Made by a program: the position numbers and the translations under genes | Source of the DNA: Pseudevernia furfuracea | Lineage: Eukaryota > Ascomycota > Lecanoromycetes > Lecanorales > Parmeliaceae | Direction: 5' to 3' | Assembly: GCA_022315425.1 (NCBI GenBank) | Contig: JAIUPT010000019.1 | Location: 186,001-250,000 of the forward strand | Length of the DNA: 64,000 nt | Shown here: piece after piece, positions 53,054 to 63,547 of the stretch | How positions within the stretch are numbered: the first letter of the stretch is position 1 | Layout: each line of letters starts with the position of its first letter | Notes under the pieces: generated by a model | Told to the model about the DNA's origin: nothing | Databases searched by the model: none | The model's input: only the letters and a program-made list of their open reading frames with translations

Positions 53054-53127
53054 CTTATAAAATAAACAGGCTAAGTCGCTATGTTATCAGCTTTCTATAA
53101 AGACTAATTTAGATATAAAGCTTCATA

Positions 53128-53215
53128 AAGCATATCGTCGCAAGACACATCGTCACAGAGCATATCGTCGCAGAGTATATCATTATAAGTCATCTCGTCA
53201 AAGAAACGTCGTGAA
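53128..53215 (+). repeat. 15-bp tandem repeat
   Basis: About six degenerate copies of a unit like AGAGCATATCGTCGC. Period divisible by three, so it may derive from a coding repeat of the relic element. Confidence 0.7.
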
Positions 53216-53287
53216 GGACTACAGACACAGAATACTTTAAAAAATACATCAGAAAAGACTTTAAAAAAGACTTCAGAAAAGACATAT

Positions 53288-53461
53288 GATGACGACCAGA
53301 AAGGCTTGTCGATCTAAATAAGAAACACATAATAATGACCAGAAAGGCTTGTCGATCTAGATGAGAGACACATGATAACGACCAAAAAGGCTTATCGATC
53401 TAGATGAGAGACACATAATGACGATCAGAAAGACTTGTCGATATTAATAAAAGACACAAGA
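53288..53461 (+). repeat. Minisatellite of about 43 bp, split by Copia-2
   Basis: Four degenerate units containing GACCAGAAAGGCTTGTCGAT and GATGAGAGACACA. The array breaks off at 53461 and a further partial unit (TAACGAATAGAAAGGTTTAT) continues at 59122, after Copia-2. Confidence 0.8.
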
Positions 53462-53649
53462 TGTTGGAAAGTGCGGTAGGTCGAGAGCCTAACCTCCCCA
53501 TACAAGCCTGGTTGGTAGAGACCGACCGATTGGGACTAGCGCGCTCGCTTAGACTAGCGCGCACCATAAGTGGCCACTCGGCCACTCTGTGTACTTACCT
53601 CCTAAGTAATTCGATAGTAATTCATGACGGTTACCCTGCCTATTCAATA
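53462..53649 (+). repeat. Copia-2 5' LTR
   Basis: Starts TGTTGGAAAGTGCGGTAGGT and ends CTGCCTATTCAATA. It has GATAG where the 3' LTR has GGTAG. Confidence 0.95.
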
Positions 53650-53651
53650 GG

Positions 53652-53664
53652 TTATGAGCCCGGG
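53652..53664 (+). other. Copia-2 primer-binding site
   Basis: TTATGAGCCCGGG, two bases after the LTR; complementary to the anticodon arm of initiator tRNA-Met. Confidence 0.75.
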
Positions 53665-53889
53665 TTAGCGTAAGCTGCCGATAGCCGTTACCTACTCGTT
53701 CGTCCACGAAGCCAGCGGGCTAAACGGCAGTGAAGGGGAGGCTTCACCGAGTTGTTACTCAAAGCAGTTGGAAGTTCCACTGCGGTAGAAAGGTTCTACC
53801 CATTACCCTGTCAGAGGACAGAAGACTGACAAGAGGCCAGTACTCACTATTACATTCAAGATCGAACAAGCGGCTTCAGCTCCAACATC

Positions 53890-56800
53890 ATGACTGACAC
53901 CGAATCCAAATCCAGCGCAAAGCGAGCTGTCGACACTCTCACTCGCCAGAATCACGAGCTCTGGTTCAAGCTTCTGAAGCAATGGTTCATTGGCGAAGGA
54001 TTGTGGGAGGTGGTCGATCCAGACAACGCCCCTGACGCAACCTCCATGATAGAATCCGCAGCGCCCTCCGCAGCGTCCTCATACGGCAAAATCCTCACTG
54101 ATACTCTCGGATATCAGAATGGGGCCAAGCTGGATGCAAGAGCTCAATACCAGCTTCTCCTATGTATCAGCACGGACGATATGAAGTACGTGGCGGAGGA
54201 AACAAGAGCCAGAGGCATTTGAATGAAGCTGCTTACCAAGTACAAGAAGAAGCTCAAGACAGTCGGACGTCAAACCCTCACCGACCTCTTGAACTACCAA
54301 AAGGATCCCGCGTTGGATATTCAAGCCACTTACACCGAGATCACCAAAATGAGTCGAAAGGTCGCGGAGTTCCAACCTGACCTCTCTGTCTTCACTTCAG
54401 TCAATCAGCGCTTTCAGATCCTACTTAAGTGCCTGCCAAAGGAAGATTACGGCGCCATTCGTGACGCCTTCGACGCTCAAGCGGACCCAGACATCGAGAC
54501 GTTTATGATGAAGTTGAAGGAGAAAGAGGCGCAGCTCACCGCGGACAAGAAGAAGGTGACCATGCTAGCCAAGGGTTATGATCGTAAGGGCGGTCATAAG
54601 CATGACCACGGCCGCGAGCGCTCCGCTTATCGCATTCCTCAACGTCGCTCAAGCTCCAGTCAGAGTGAGCACCGCTTCTCAAAGTCCAAGACAGTCAAGA
54701 AGAGCTGTTTCCTCTGCGGCGAGGACCACTTCATTAGAGACTGCAAGTACGTCAGGAAGCTTCGAAAGTTGATGAAGATTATGAACACGTACAAGGACAA
54801 AAAGGAGGGCAAGCAAAAGGCATACAATGCAAAGGACTCCGGGGTCAAAGACAAGCTTTCTTCCGCTAGCAGCAGCGAGGAGTCTCTTGTCATCGACTCC
54901 GACAATGAGGCGGACTTGGAGGAGATCGCTGCCCTGTCCAAGAAACTGGTCAGTACCGTCCCCAAATCCGATTGGATCGCCGACACCGGCGCCACGTCCC
55001 ACATGACTGACCAACTCCAACTCTTTAGTGGACCCCTCAAATCAATTAGGAGGCGCACGATCAGAGTCGGAGAGGGGAGATTGTATTCAGATCAGTGTGG
55101 GACGGTGATCATGAGGGTCAATAGCGGCGAGTGTCGTCTAACGGACGTGCTTTACGTGCCTGAGCTGGGAGTCAACCTGTTGTCTGGCCGTCGCTTTACC
55201 AAATGCGGACTGAGAGAGAGCTTCAATAACGATGGGCTGTTCATGCACACCAAGGAGGGCATCGAGGTGCTTAGAGCTCCTGCCCGCAGCGGCATCTACA
55301 TAGTAGACAAGGTTACGTCCAAATTAGATGAGTTTGCGTACCCAGCTTCCATTGAGAGTGAGCTTGTTTCAACTGTTTCAACCGCAATCGCGCCGTCAGT
55401 AGCCTCGGATTCGAAGGAGTTGCTTTCGAACAATGAGTCTCAAATGAACATCAGCTCGGACGTCGAGCCTCAAGCACCCAAACCTCAAGCCGAGTCTAGC
55501 ACTGATACAGCACCAAAGAAGCGTGATCTTTACACGCTCTGACATCGTCGCCTCGGGCACTTAGGCTCTGCGAAGCTTAGGAATTTGCACAAGGTCACCA
55601 CTCTCAAGAAGCCCATTCCCATTGTAGAAGCAGAGGCCCCCTGTGAGGTATGCGTCATCACCAAGATGACTAACAAGCGAAATCGGACGTTAGCCGAAAG
55701 GAGACCTCGGATACTAGCACTCGTGTCCGTTGATATTTGCGGACCTCTTCCCACTTCAAGGCTCGGTTTCGAATACTTCTTGAAGATCGTAGACAACTGA
55801 TCTCGAAGGACTTGACATCTACCTCTGATCAAGCGTTCGAACGCACCGAAGGCTCTTCGACAATGGAAGCTGAAAGTGAAGCTACAGAGCTCCGCCAGCT
55901 TGCAAGCCGTACGCAGCGACAACGCCAAGGAGTTGAAATCCACGCTGGATGAATGATGTGCTTCAATAGGCATTGAACCCGAATACACCATAGCCTACAA
56001 CTCTCTTCAAAACGGCGTAGCTGAACGAGCTATCAGAACCACGAAGAATCAAATCAGGGCCATGCTTCAAGACGCTGACTTACCTCTAGAGTTCTGACCT
56101 GAAGCAGGCGAGGCGGATGCCTACGTCCGAAACCGGGTCGCTACAGGCCCCGTTGTCAACGGCGAGGCAACGTGCCCCATGGAGGCTTGAACCAGCGTCA
56201 AGCCATCGATTGATCACCTTCGTGTATGGGGCTGCAAATGCTACTCGCCGATTGATACCAGATCGCTGCCAAATGGAGCCAGAACCGATAAGCTCGTCAA
56301 TACAGAAAGACCTGGTGTTTTCATGGATTACGACGAGAACACCACTACCCAATATCAGATATGGGCCCCCGACCGTCAAGCCGTCATTAAGCATTACAAG
56401 GTGACCTTTTCGGAGAATGAAAGATGGGGGAGTGAGCCCTTGAATCTGAAGGTAGTCACCGTTAACGTCTTATCTGAAAGACGCCCTGTTGGTCGACCGC
56501 GCAAGGTCGCCGGTGCTCCGGCACAAGCCGTCGTTCCTTCTGGCCCAGTCGTCGCTGTTTCGGAACCTGTGACCATTGAGACCGAGATAGCCCCTGTCGA
56601 CGCAAGTAGCTATCGAGCACCCACCATGGAAGAACAGAACGATGGAATCAACCCCGAAGACGACTATGTCGATGAGGCCAATGATACTCCCGAGGTTAAC
56701 GAGATGACCGCTGAGTCAACGGTCCAGACACGGGCGAAACTGGCTGCTCTTACCGCACCCCCTAGACAGGTGCAGCAGTTCCTACACGTTGCCATTCCGA

Positions 56801-58605
56801 AGCGGAAGCGTCATGACTCCACCGACGAAGAAGAGCGTGACGAGCACCGTGACAAAATCGCCCGCGCCATGGCCGCTTTGCTAGCTCAGGACTCAGACGA
56901 CATGGAAGGTGAGGAGTGGGCCTTGGCTGCCGTCTCGGATCAGTCAAGCAGGCACTTCATTGACAAGCTCGTCATTCCAGTTCCCGAAAGCTACGAGGAG
57001 GCAATCAATGACCCTATTTGGGGGAAGCTTTGGCTAGAAGCCATTAAAGCCGAGCTGACCGCGCTTATATCCAATGGAACTTGGGACGTAGTCGTCCCTC
57101 CTAAAGGCGCGAACCTGGTGACAAGCAAGTGGGTCTTCAAGGCTAAGATGCATGTCGACGGCACCCTAGACAAGCTCAAAGCCAGGCTAGTCGCCAGAGG
57201 CTTCTCGCAGATGTACGGAGTTGACTACACGGATACCTTCGCGCCCACAGTGAAGTTTGACACTCTCCGCCTGTTCCTCGTCATCGTGGCTTTGGAGGAC
57301 TTGGAATGTCATCAAGTGGACGTCAATAACGCCTTCACCGAATCTTTCCTGAAGGAGGTGATCTACATGACTCCTCCGCCGGGAGTCGAGTTACCCCCCG
57401 GCCAAGCTCTCTTGATTCGCCGAAGCCTTTATGGACTCAAGCAAGCAGCCAGAGACTGGAACGAGCGTTGCGTCAAGGAGCTCAAGAAACTCGGCTTTGA
57501 GCAGTGCGCAGCCGATCCCTGCATGCTTCGCCACAAGGAGCGAGGCATCATTCTTCTACTCTACGTTGACGACATTCCCGTCGCGGCCAAGTCGCCGGCG
57601 CAGGTGAAATGGTTCAAGGAGGAGTTCGGCAAGATATTCAAGGTCAAGGACTTGGGGGAGATGAAGCGAATCCTTGGCATTAGAATAACCCGAGATCGAA
57701 AGAAGCGTACCCTTCGAATGGACCAGTCCCACTACCTGAGCGAGGTGTTGGACGAGCTCCATATGAACACCGAAAAGCACGCCGGCACCGCCTTTCCTAT
57801 GAGCGGCTATGACGCCCTCCGTCCAGCTGGACCTGACGACGTACGAATCAGCCCCAAGGACTATCAGCACAAAATCGGGAAGCTCAACTATGCGACTATG
57901 CACACTCGCCCAGACATCTGCTTCCCACTTGGACGACTTAGTCAGTACCTCGCCGACCCCGCGGAACATCACGAACAAGCGTTGAAGACGTTGCTTCGGT
58001 ACCTTCGAACCACTATCGACTTGAGCATAGTGTACGGAGGACTCGAAAGCAGTGGGAGTTTGCTTCCCAATCTCAGGGCATTCTCGGACTCTGACTACGC
58101 TGCGGACAGGCTCAATAGGAAGTCAATACTCGGCTACGTTTACATGTTCGCCGGAGGACCGATATCATGGATGAGTCGGAAGCAGAAGTCAGTTGCTACT
58201 TCTACCACTGAAGCCGAGTACATGACTTTATCCACGTGCGTAAAGGAAGGTTTATGGATGGCTCAACTTCTCAGAGACATGGGATACGCGAAATACCTCG
58301 GAACGGAACTAGGACAGGTGGCCATTGCCGAGAATAACAAGCACAAGGCTCAGTCGCCATTGCAGCTATTCGGCGACAATCAGGCAGCCAATATCCTAGT
58401 CAAGGACGCTCACATTCACGAACGGTCAAAGCACATCGACGTGGCCTATCACCATGTGAGAGACTCGTTCAATAGGAACCTGATAGAGTTGAACTATGTG
58501 CCTACAGCGAACATGGTCGTCGACGAACTCACTAAACCGTTGGTAGGGGATAAGTTCAAGAACTTCGTGAAGTTGCTAGAAATGCAGACCTTTGAGATGA
58601 TGTAA
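53890..58605 (+). CDS. Copia-2 gag-pol, one frame with seven in-frame TGA codons
   Basis: 1571 codons from ATG 53890 to TAA 58603-58605 with no frameshift and no internal TAA or TAG. TGA occurs at 54220, 55540, 55798, 55813, 55954, 56095 and 56188. Gag occupies the first 270 residues or so, with a shortened zinc knuckle CFLCGEDHFIRDC. Protease is WIADTGATSHM. Pre-integrase is TL(TGA)HRRLGHLG and CEVC. Integrase: SVDICGPLP, DNAKELKS and NGVAERAIRTT (D, D, E). RT: KARLVARGFSQMYGVDYTDT and LLYVDDIPV. RNase H: FSDSDYAADRLNRKS, STTEAEYMTLS, DNQAANI, ERSKHIDVAYHHVRD. Every catalytic residue checked is present. Read literally the gene is broken; if UGA is read through or read as Trp, the polyprotein is complete. 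It could also simply be a recently mutated copy. Confidence 0.9.
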
Positions 58606-58928
58606 TCCAATTTCGTTCTTACCGTCGCGATCGCCTTTACGATTGCTATCTGCTCAATGAAGCATCTCGTACACAAGCTCTACTGCCGACACCTAATCAG
58701 ATAACGACAGTCAGGCTTGATTGAAGCTGAACGAATCGGACGATGATGCTCGTCTCCTCCTCATCCCAGGATCCAGGCCGAAACTGGGCGGCCTGGGGGA
58801 GCAAGCGCGCAGGCTTCGCGGAAGCGCTAGGATTGCAAAGGATCGAAGGCCAGTGGGAGTCAGGTGACTCAGGTTGCTTGGGGGGATTGGTAAAGGGTCG
58901 CAGAGGTCTCGCCGCCACCGAGTGGGAG

Positions 58929-59116
58929 TGTTGGAAAGTGCGGTAGGTCGAGAGCCTAACCTCCCCATACAAGCCTGGTTGGTAGAGACCGACCGATTGG
59001 GACTAGCGCGCTCGCTTAGACTAGCGCGCACCATAAGTGGCCACTCGGCCACTCTGTGTACTTACCTCCTAAGTAATTCGGTAGTAATTCATGACGGTTA
59101 CCCTGCCTATTCAATA
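58929..59116 (+). repeat. Copia-2 3' LTR
   Basis: Same 188 bp as the 5' LTR apart from one A/G difference. Confidence 0.95.
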
Positions 59117-59287
59117 CAAGATAACGAATAGAAAGGTTTATCGATATTGGCTAAAAATGGAGCTGATACTCTTTTCCTTTTTCCCACAGGGTTTTTGAGA
59201 TTTAATGAGACCAGCAAGGACTTGTGAATAACTTGAAGACATTTAAACTTTGAATTCGGGAGAGACTGTCTCGCTGTTCACAGAGAA

Positions 59288-59340
59288 GTGTCAAAATTTG
59301 GTTCTCAGCTATGACTTTGCGCTTGTCGGCTATCAAATAA
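59288..59340 (+). repeat. 53-bp direct repeat, right copy
   Basis: Identical to 52886-52938, 6.4 kb away, on the other side of Copia-2 and the minisatellite. Flanking bases differ. Confidence 0.95.
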
Positions 59341-59754
59341 CCAAAACTCCCAGGTCTGACTTACAGTGAACAATTATGGAACAATTATGATGATACAGTG
59401 TCAACATTCTGCGATAAGACCGCACTTATGTTTCCTGAGCTCATAGCTATTAAAATTGGCCTTGATCATTATACTCAAGTAGATCATAGCAATCGAACGT
59501 TTCTTGTAGTCAAATTGTGAGGGTGTATTGCTGCTTGGCAGGATGCATCGGGACACAAAGATCCTGTTCCCTGCATCGTCTTTTTGTGAGATGTCTTTGT
59601 TGTTTCTGGGAATGTTCTTTAAATTTGACTCGAGCGTTGGAGAGAGGCATGACCATCTGCCTGAGTTGACTGAAGCTACTGATTGCGTCGTCACAGCTCG
59701 GTCAATCGCATCTCAATATAGTTCGATCGTTGGATAAGCCACATCTCCGGAAAG
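59341..59754. other. Intergenic region
   Basis: No gene seen; likely promoter of the gene at 59755. Confidence 0.4.
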
Positions 59755-61017
59755 ATGAGAATAGAAAACCGCTCGATCTTTGAGCAGCCGCTCGAAAGAC
59801 TCCGAGAGCACACGGAACCACCAACCTCTCAGCCTCGAGCGCAGATCAATGAGTACAGCGTCGAACATGAGCACGCTGTTCGAGAGCTTCTAAGTCGCTG
59901 GAATATCCCTAAACCTCTTGTCTCGGAAAGTGTCTCGGCAGCAGTCAAACGCCAGATAGTCAGACATCGGAGGGTTCGGACGACGACAAGTAGGGTTGTG
60001 GAGATGGACGTGCGCGAGATCATATGCAATCATCCGCTCCCTGCGGTCGTATTGCGCAAGCTTTTTGAGAAGCTGCATCGATTTTTCTTGTGTGTGGAAC
60101 GCAGACGACCAGAACTGCTACCATCAGGAGTTAATACCATGCAGCTTCGAGACTTGTGTTTGAGGGCGAATCAACGACAACATTTCCATACCCCTCGAAG
60201 CCTTCTAAAACCCTTTCGCATTCTTCTACGCTATCTTTCAGAGTCAGATAAGGGCTCGGAAAACTCCTTCCTGCAAGAGCTCGGCATGCTTGGCGTTATT
60301 GTACCGAGCGAGGTAGACAATTTTGTTGCGACCGCAGCTTTTGGCGACACGGATGAAATATTGTCTCCGCCCGAGCACCTCCGTAAGGTCTGGAAGCCGG
60401 TAGGGAAGGAGCGCGTTGCACCGGAAGATGAAGGACAGCATGGAGAATTTACCAAACAGCTCTGGCGCACACATTGGCGTGTGCGTGATTGCTACGCTCC
60501 CCCAATCTCAGACTTCGAGCTGAAAGCTCTCTTCGGGGTCGACGCGACACTGGCTTCGCATGCCCGTGAACGCTTACCGTACGAGTGTGGGGCATACAAG
60601 TACACGCTGGCAGGGGAGGACCCTTTCGTGGTGGACTGCACCAACAAAGGCATGTTCACGACTAGCGGACCATCGGGTACTGCGTATCGTTACTCAAACC
60701 TGTGGCTAGTTCTCGGTGGGCCTCGAGAGAAGTTGCCAGAGGTGAGGCTTGCGATGGCGGCTCTGCTCCTGGGAGGCGTTCATCATTCGTTGGTTGAAGT
60801 CGTAGCGGTTTGCGCGCCCATTCTTGGCCACGCGATGCCGGGGAATTTGGAAGAGATGCTGAAGCAGCTGGTACCACACGGATTGGAGCTCGAATGGAGA
60901 GGGTATCACAAAGCATCACGCCAGAGACTTTTGACAGCGAGCTGGGACTTCGTCTGCAGGATCGACTTGCGTAAAGAGATTAGCAAAAACGTTCGTCTTG
61001 CGTTTATAGTGCCATAG
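59755..61017 (+). CDS. Unrecognised protein, 420 residues
   Basis: Single-exon ORF with normal coding composition. No motif I can name. The N-terminal third is basic and helical (VKRQIVRHRRVRTTTSRVVE, LRKLFEKLHRFFLCVERRRP). The C-terminal half holds a stretch that looks conserved: GTAYRYSNLWLVLGGPREKL, PEVRLAMAALLLGGVHHSLV, EVVAVCAPILGHAMPG, moderately hydrophobic but not a clear membrane span. There is no signal peptide. It ends KNVRLAFIVP. The ATG at 59755 is the first in frame. Its position just after a young retroelement and a 53-bp repeat does not suggest a function. It could be a lineage-specific fungal protein. Confidence 0.7.
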   Translation: MRIENRSIFEQPLERLREHTEPPTSQPRAQINEYSVEHEHAVRELLSRWNIPKPLVSESVSAAVKRQIVRHRRVRTTTSRVVEMDVREIICNHPLPAVVLRKLFEKLHRFFLCVERRRPELLPSGVNTMQLRDLCLRANQRQHFHTPRSLLKPFRILLRYLSESDKGSENSFLQELGMLGVIVPSEVDNFVATAAFGDTDEILSPPEHLRKVWKPVGKERVAPEDEGQHGEFTKQLWRTHWRVRDCYAPPISDFELKALFGVDATLASHARERLPYECGAYKYTLAGEDPFVVDCTNKGMFTTSGPSGTAYRYSNLWLVLGGPREKLPEVRLAMAALLLGGVHHSLVEVVAVCAPILGHAMPGNLEEMLKQLVPHGLELEWRGYHKASRQRLLTASWDFVCRIDLRKEISKNVRLAFIVP

Positions 61018-61703
61018 AGATTGTATTTGTTCAGGCTCTTGCTCATAGTTGATGAAAAGCTGGTGAGCCTGGCTATGGAAATGGTGATTGAGCTTGAATT
61101 CGAGCTCCATCGATTTATTTCAAATGGCGGTATAATGATTTTGTGTTTTATATCTATACGATAATAAAACAGCAGTCAAATATTTTAGGCGTTAGATCAT
61201 GACTGTTCCGAACAGTAAAATAAAATTATATATAGGTTTGTCCTACCATAGATACGACAAGATCGATTTATTCACAGCTTCGGAACTCCCTGATCGGCCG
61301 CCTAATCTTTCTGCTGCTGTATCGAAAATGCAATTACATGAAATGTCGGTCACGCGACTTAAAGTCGAGCTGGAGCAAGTGAGACATCTTTCTGCCTTCA
61401 CTGTTGTGTATTCTCTTGTTTTGTTTGTGATCATATCATGATCATTTGCTTCGACACAAACCTCCTGCTTCTGTTATTGTGTCAATCTCGTCTCGTTTGT
61501 TCTTTGTGATGGGTCAATCGTGTTTTCTTTGTTATTTGCTTTGACATTGGACACAGCCCTTATTTGAATCTTGAAAAGAAAGGCATTCTCTTATTCTCTT
61601 CCATAAGACGCAATTGCATCCTGACACTCTAAAACAATTACCTGCTCGTATTGTCAAAGACCATCACACAGCTACCTCCGCTACAGCACTTGTATCTAGC
61701 AAT
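61018..61703. other. Intergenic region
   Basis: No supported gene. A small plus-strand frame (61199-61441) has no family features. The last 150 bp are T/C rich, as in a fungal housekeeping promoter. Confidence 0.4.
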
Positions 61704-62888
61704 ATGGCTGCCTCACCCCCACTCCCAATCCTCACCGAAGATGAGAAATATGACCTCATCACATCCAACATTCAAGAAGTTCTACGCGCTGACATCATTC
61801 GGGAAATCTTACCTGTACGCCCTCTCGAGATCTTCTGGGGTACAGCAACGACAGGTCGCCCTCACGCAGCTTATTTCGTTCCTGCCATCAAGATCGCCCA
61901 GTTTCTCCGTGCGGGTTGCAAAGTCAAAGTTCTTCTCGCCGATTTGCACGGATTCCTAGATGCCGACAAAGCCCCTGAAGCTACGCTAGAGAACCGAGCC
62001 CAGTACTATGAGCGTGTCATTGGAGCCTTACTCCGAGCTGTGGGCGTCGAATTGGACAACGTACAATTCGTGCGGGGTAGCTCCTACCAGTTGAGACCTG
62101 AATTTTCTCGTGACCTACTCCGACTCAGCAAGCGTATATCCGTGCATGACGCCGTAAAGGCAAGCAGCGAGATTGTCAAATCCATGGGCGAACCGGTCAT
62201 GGCGGATGGACTCTATCCAATGATGCAGCTCTTGGATGAAGAGTATTTGGGCGTCGACGCAGAATTCGGCGGCATTGACCAGCGCAAGACATTCGCGCTC
62301 GCCAATGACACAATGACCAAAGCGCTAGGGTTCAAGACGCGCGCTCACCTCATGAATCCAATGGTTCCCGGGTTGAGTGGCGGAAAGATGAGTAGCTCAG
62401 ACCCAAAATCGAAGATTGATCTATTGGATGACCCAGCAACCATACACATGAAGATTGCGAAAGCCTTTTGTGCGCCCGGTAAGACAGAAGGAAATGGTAT
62501 CTTAGCATTCATCCAGCATGTCTTGCTACCGTATTCGCAACTTCAATCTCCGGACGGAAAGACGTCAGCCATCAGTGTGGTTCTGAAGGATCAGACTGAG
62601 CCGACCGTTTTCAGGTCGTTTGCTGAAGTCACGGAGGCTTATGCAGCCGATCGCTTGACACCGCAGCTGGCGAAGCAGATTGTTGAGGAGGGTCTTGTCA
62701 AACTTACGACCTCAATTCGCCATGAATTCGAGACGGATAAAGAATGGCAACGCATCGCCGATGCTGCATATGGCAAGCTTACGGTATTACCTGGGGGGCA
62801 AGACACACAGAACAAACAGAACAAAAAGGATAGGAAGGCAAATCGGACTGTCCCAGATACCCAAAATGGTGCAGTCGACGGTCACTAG
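61704..62888 (+). CDS. tys1: Tyrosyl-tRNA synthetase, cytosolic
   Basis: Class I aminoacyl-tRNA synthetase charging tRNA-Tyr with tyrosine. 394 residues, normal for the eukaryotic/archaeal-type enzyme. The ATG at 61704 is chosen; the open frame extends 30 codons upstream but only from a TTG. The HIGH-like motif is GRPHAAYFVPA after IFWGTATT; tyrosine-site residues lie in LADLHGFLD, VMADGLYPMMQ and FGGIDQRK; the KMSKS loop is GGKMSSSDPKSKIDLLD. The C-terminus ends in a Lys/Asn/Gln-rich tail (QNKQNKKDRKANRTVP), as in yeast Tys1. There are no introns. It is not the mitochondrial enzyme: no presequence, and wrong class of motifs for the bacterial-type TyrRS. Confidence 0.95.
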   Translation: MAASPPLPILTEDEKYDLITSNIQEVLRADIIREILPVRPLEIFWGTATTGRPHAAYFVPAIKIAQFLRAGCKVKVLLADLHGFLDADKAPEATLENRAQYYERVIGALLRAVGVELDNVQFVRGSSYQLRPEFSRDLLRLSKRISVHDAVKASSEIVKSMGEPVMADGLYPMMQLLDEEYLGVDAEFGGIDQRKTFALANDTMTKALGFKTRAHLMNPMVPGLSGGKMSSSDPKSKIDLLDDPATIHMKIAKAFCAPGKTEGNGILAFIQHVLLPYSQLQSPDGKTSAISVVLKDQTEPTVFRSFAEVTEAYAADRLTPQLAKQIVEEGLVKLTTSIRHEFETDKEWQRIADAAYGKLTVLPGGQDTQNKQNKKDRKANRTVPDTQNGAVDGH

Positions 62889-63547
62889 CAATACCTTTTG
62901 TCGGTAAAGCGTGGATTTTGGCCTTTGAATGGATAGGCAGTGGGACTAAAATGACACAGAATGCAAAATATATGTAATCCCAAGTCATTTGTTCCACAAG
63001 TCGCTTTATTTCTTTCCACCACGGCCTATTGTACTAAAATGAGATAACCAAAGCTTCCATTGAGTACATAATCTAGCACTCTAGAAGTCAACAGATACAA
63101 ACTTGAAGTATAGCTTTTCCATGAGCTCTTGCGGCGGCATTTTGGCCAGACTGCTCTACTGTCGGACTTTTGTATGCTCTTGTAGAACTTCCGAACTGCA
63201 ATTTGAGCCTCTGATTTAATGCAGATCGTAAGCAGGAAGACCGAGCAATCGTCAAGCGCAGAATGCATGTGTTCTTATCTTTTGGCCCTACACATGGAAC
63301 AGTAGACTGATCACACTTGAAGCTTTCGCGGTATACAGAGATTCAAGTTGGAGCACAAGAACAAAGCAGGGAAACACCGCGGCTCTCGTGGCTAACAATC
63401 AAGCTTGGAATCGCATCATTGAGATCCGAATAACAATGCCGTTGTTGAACACAAAGCAGTCTCTCGGTTCAAAAGTTTATAAATGCACCACCCGTGACTA
63501 GCTGGATTCATTTCATCGGACTAAGATCACCACAAACTCACACTATC
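62889..63547. other. Intergenic region
   Basis: No gene seen between TyrRS and the kinase-like gene. Confidence 0.4.

Larger units (their letters stand above)
53457..59121 (+). mobile_element. Copia-2: near-complete, young Ty1/Copia element
   Basis: LTRs 53462-53649 and 58929-59116 (188 bp each, one difference seen), target duplication CAAGA on both sides (53457-53461, 59117-59121), primer-binding site, a single gag-pol frame, and a purine-rich tract GAGTGGGAG before the 3' LTR. It is inserted in a minisatellite. The LTR ends are TG...TA rather than TG...CA in both copies. Confidence 0.95.

Noticed and set aside
61199..61441. 80-residue plus-strand frame upstream of TyrRS
   Set aside because: No conserved features, AT-rich start, and it lies in the promoter region of a housekeeping gene.
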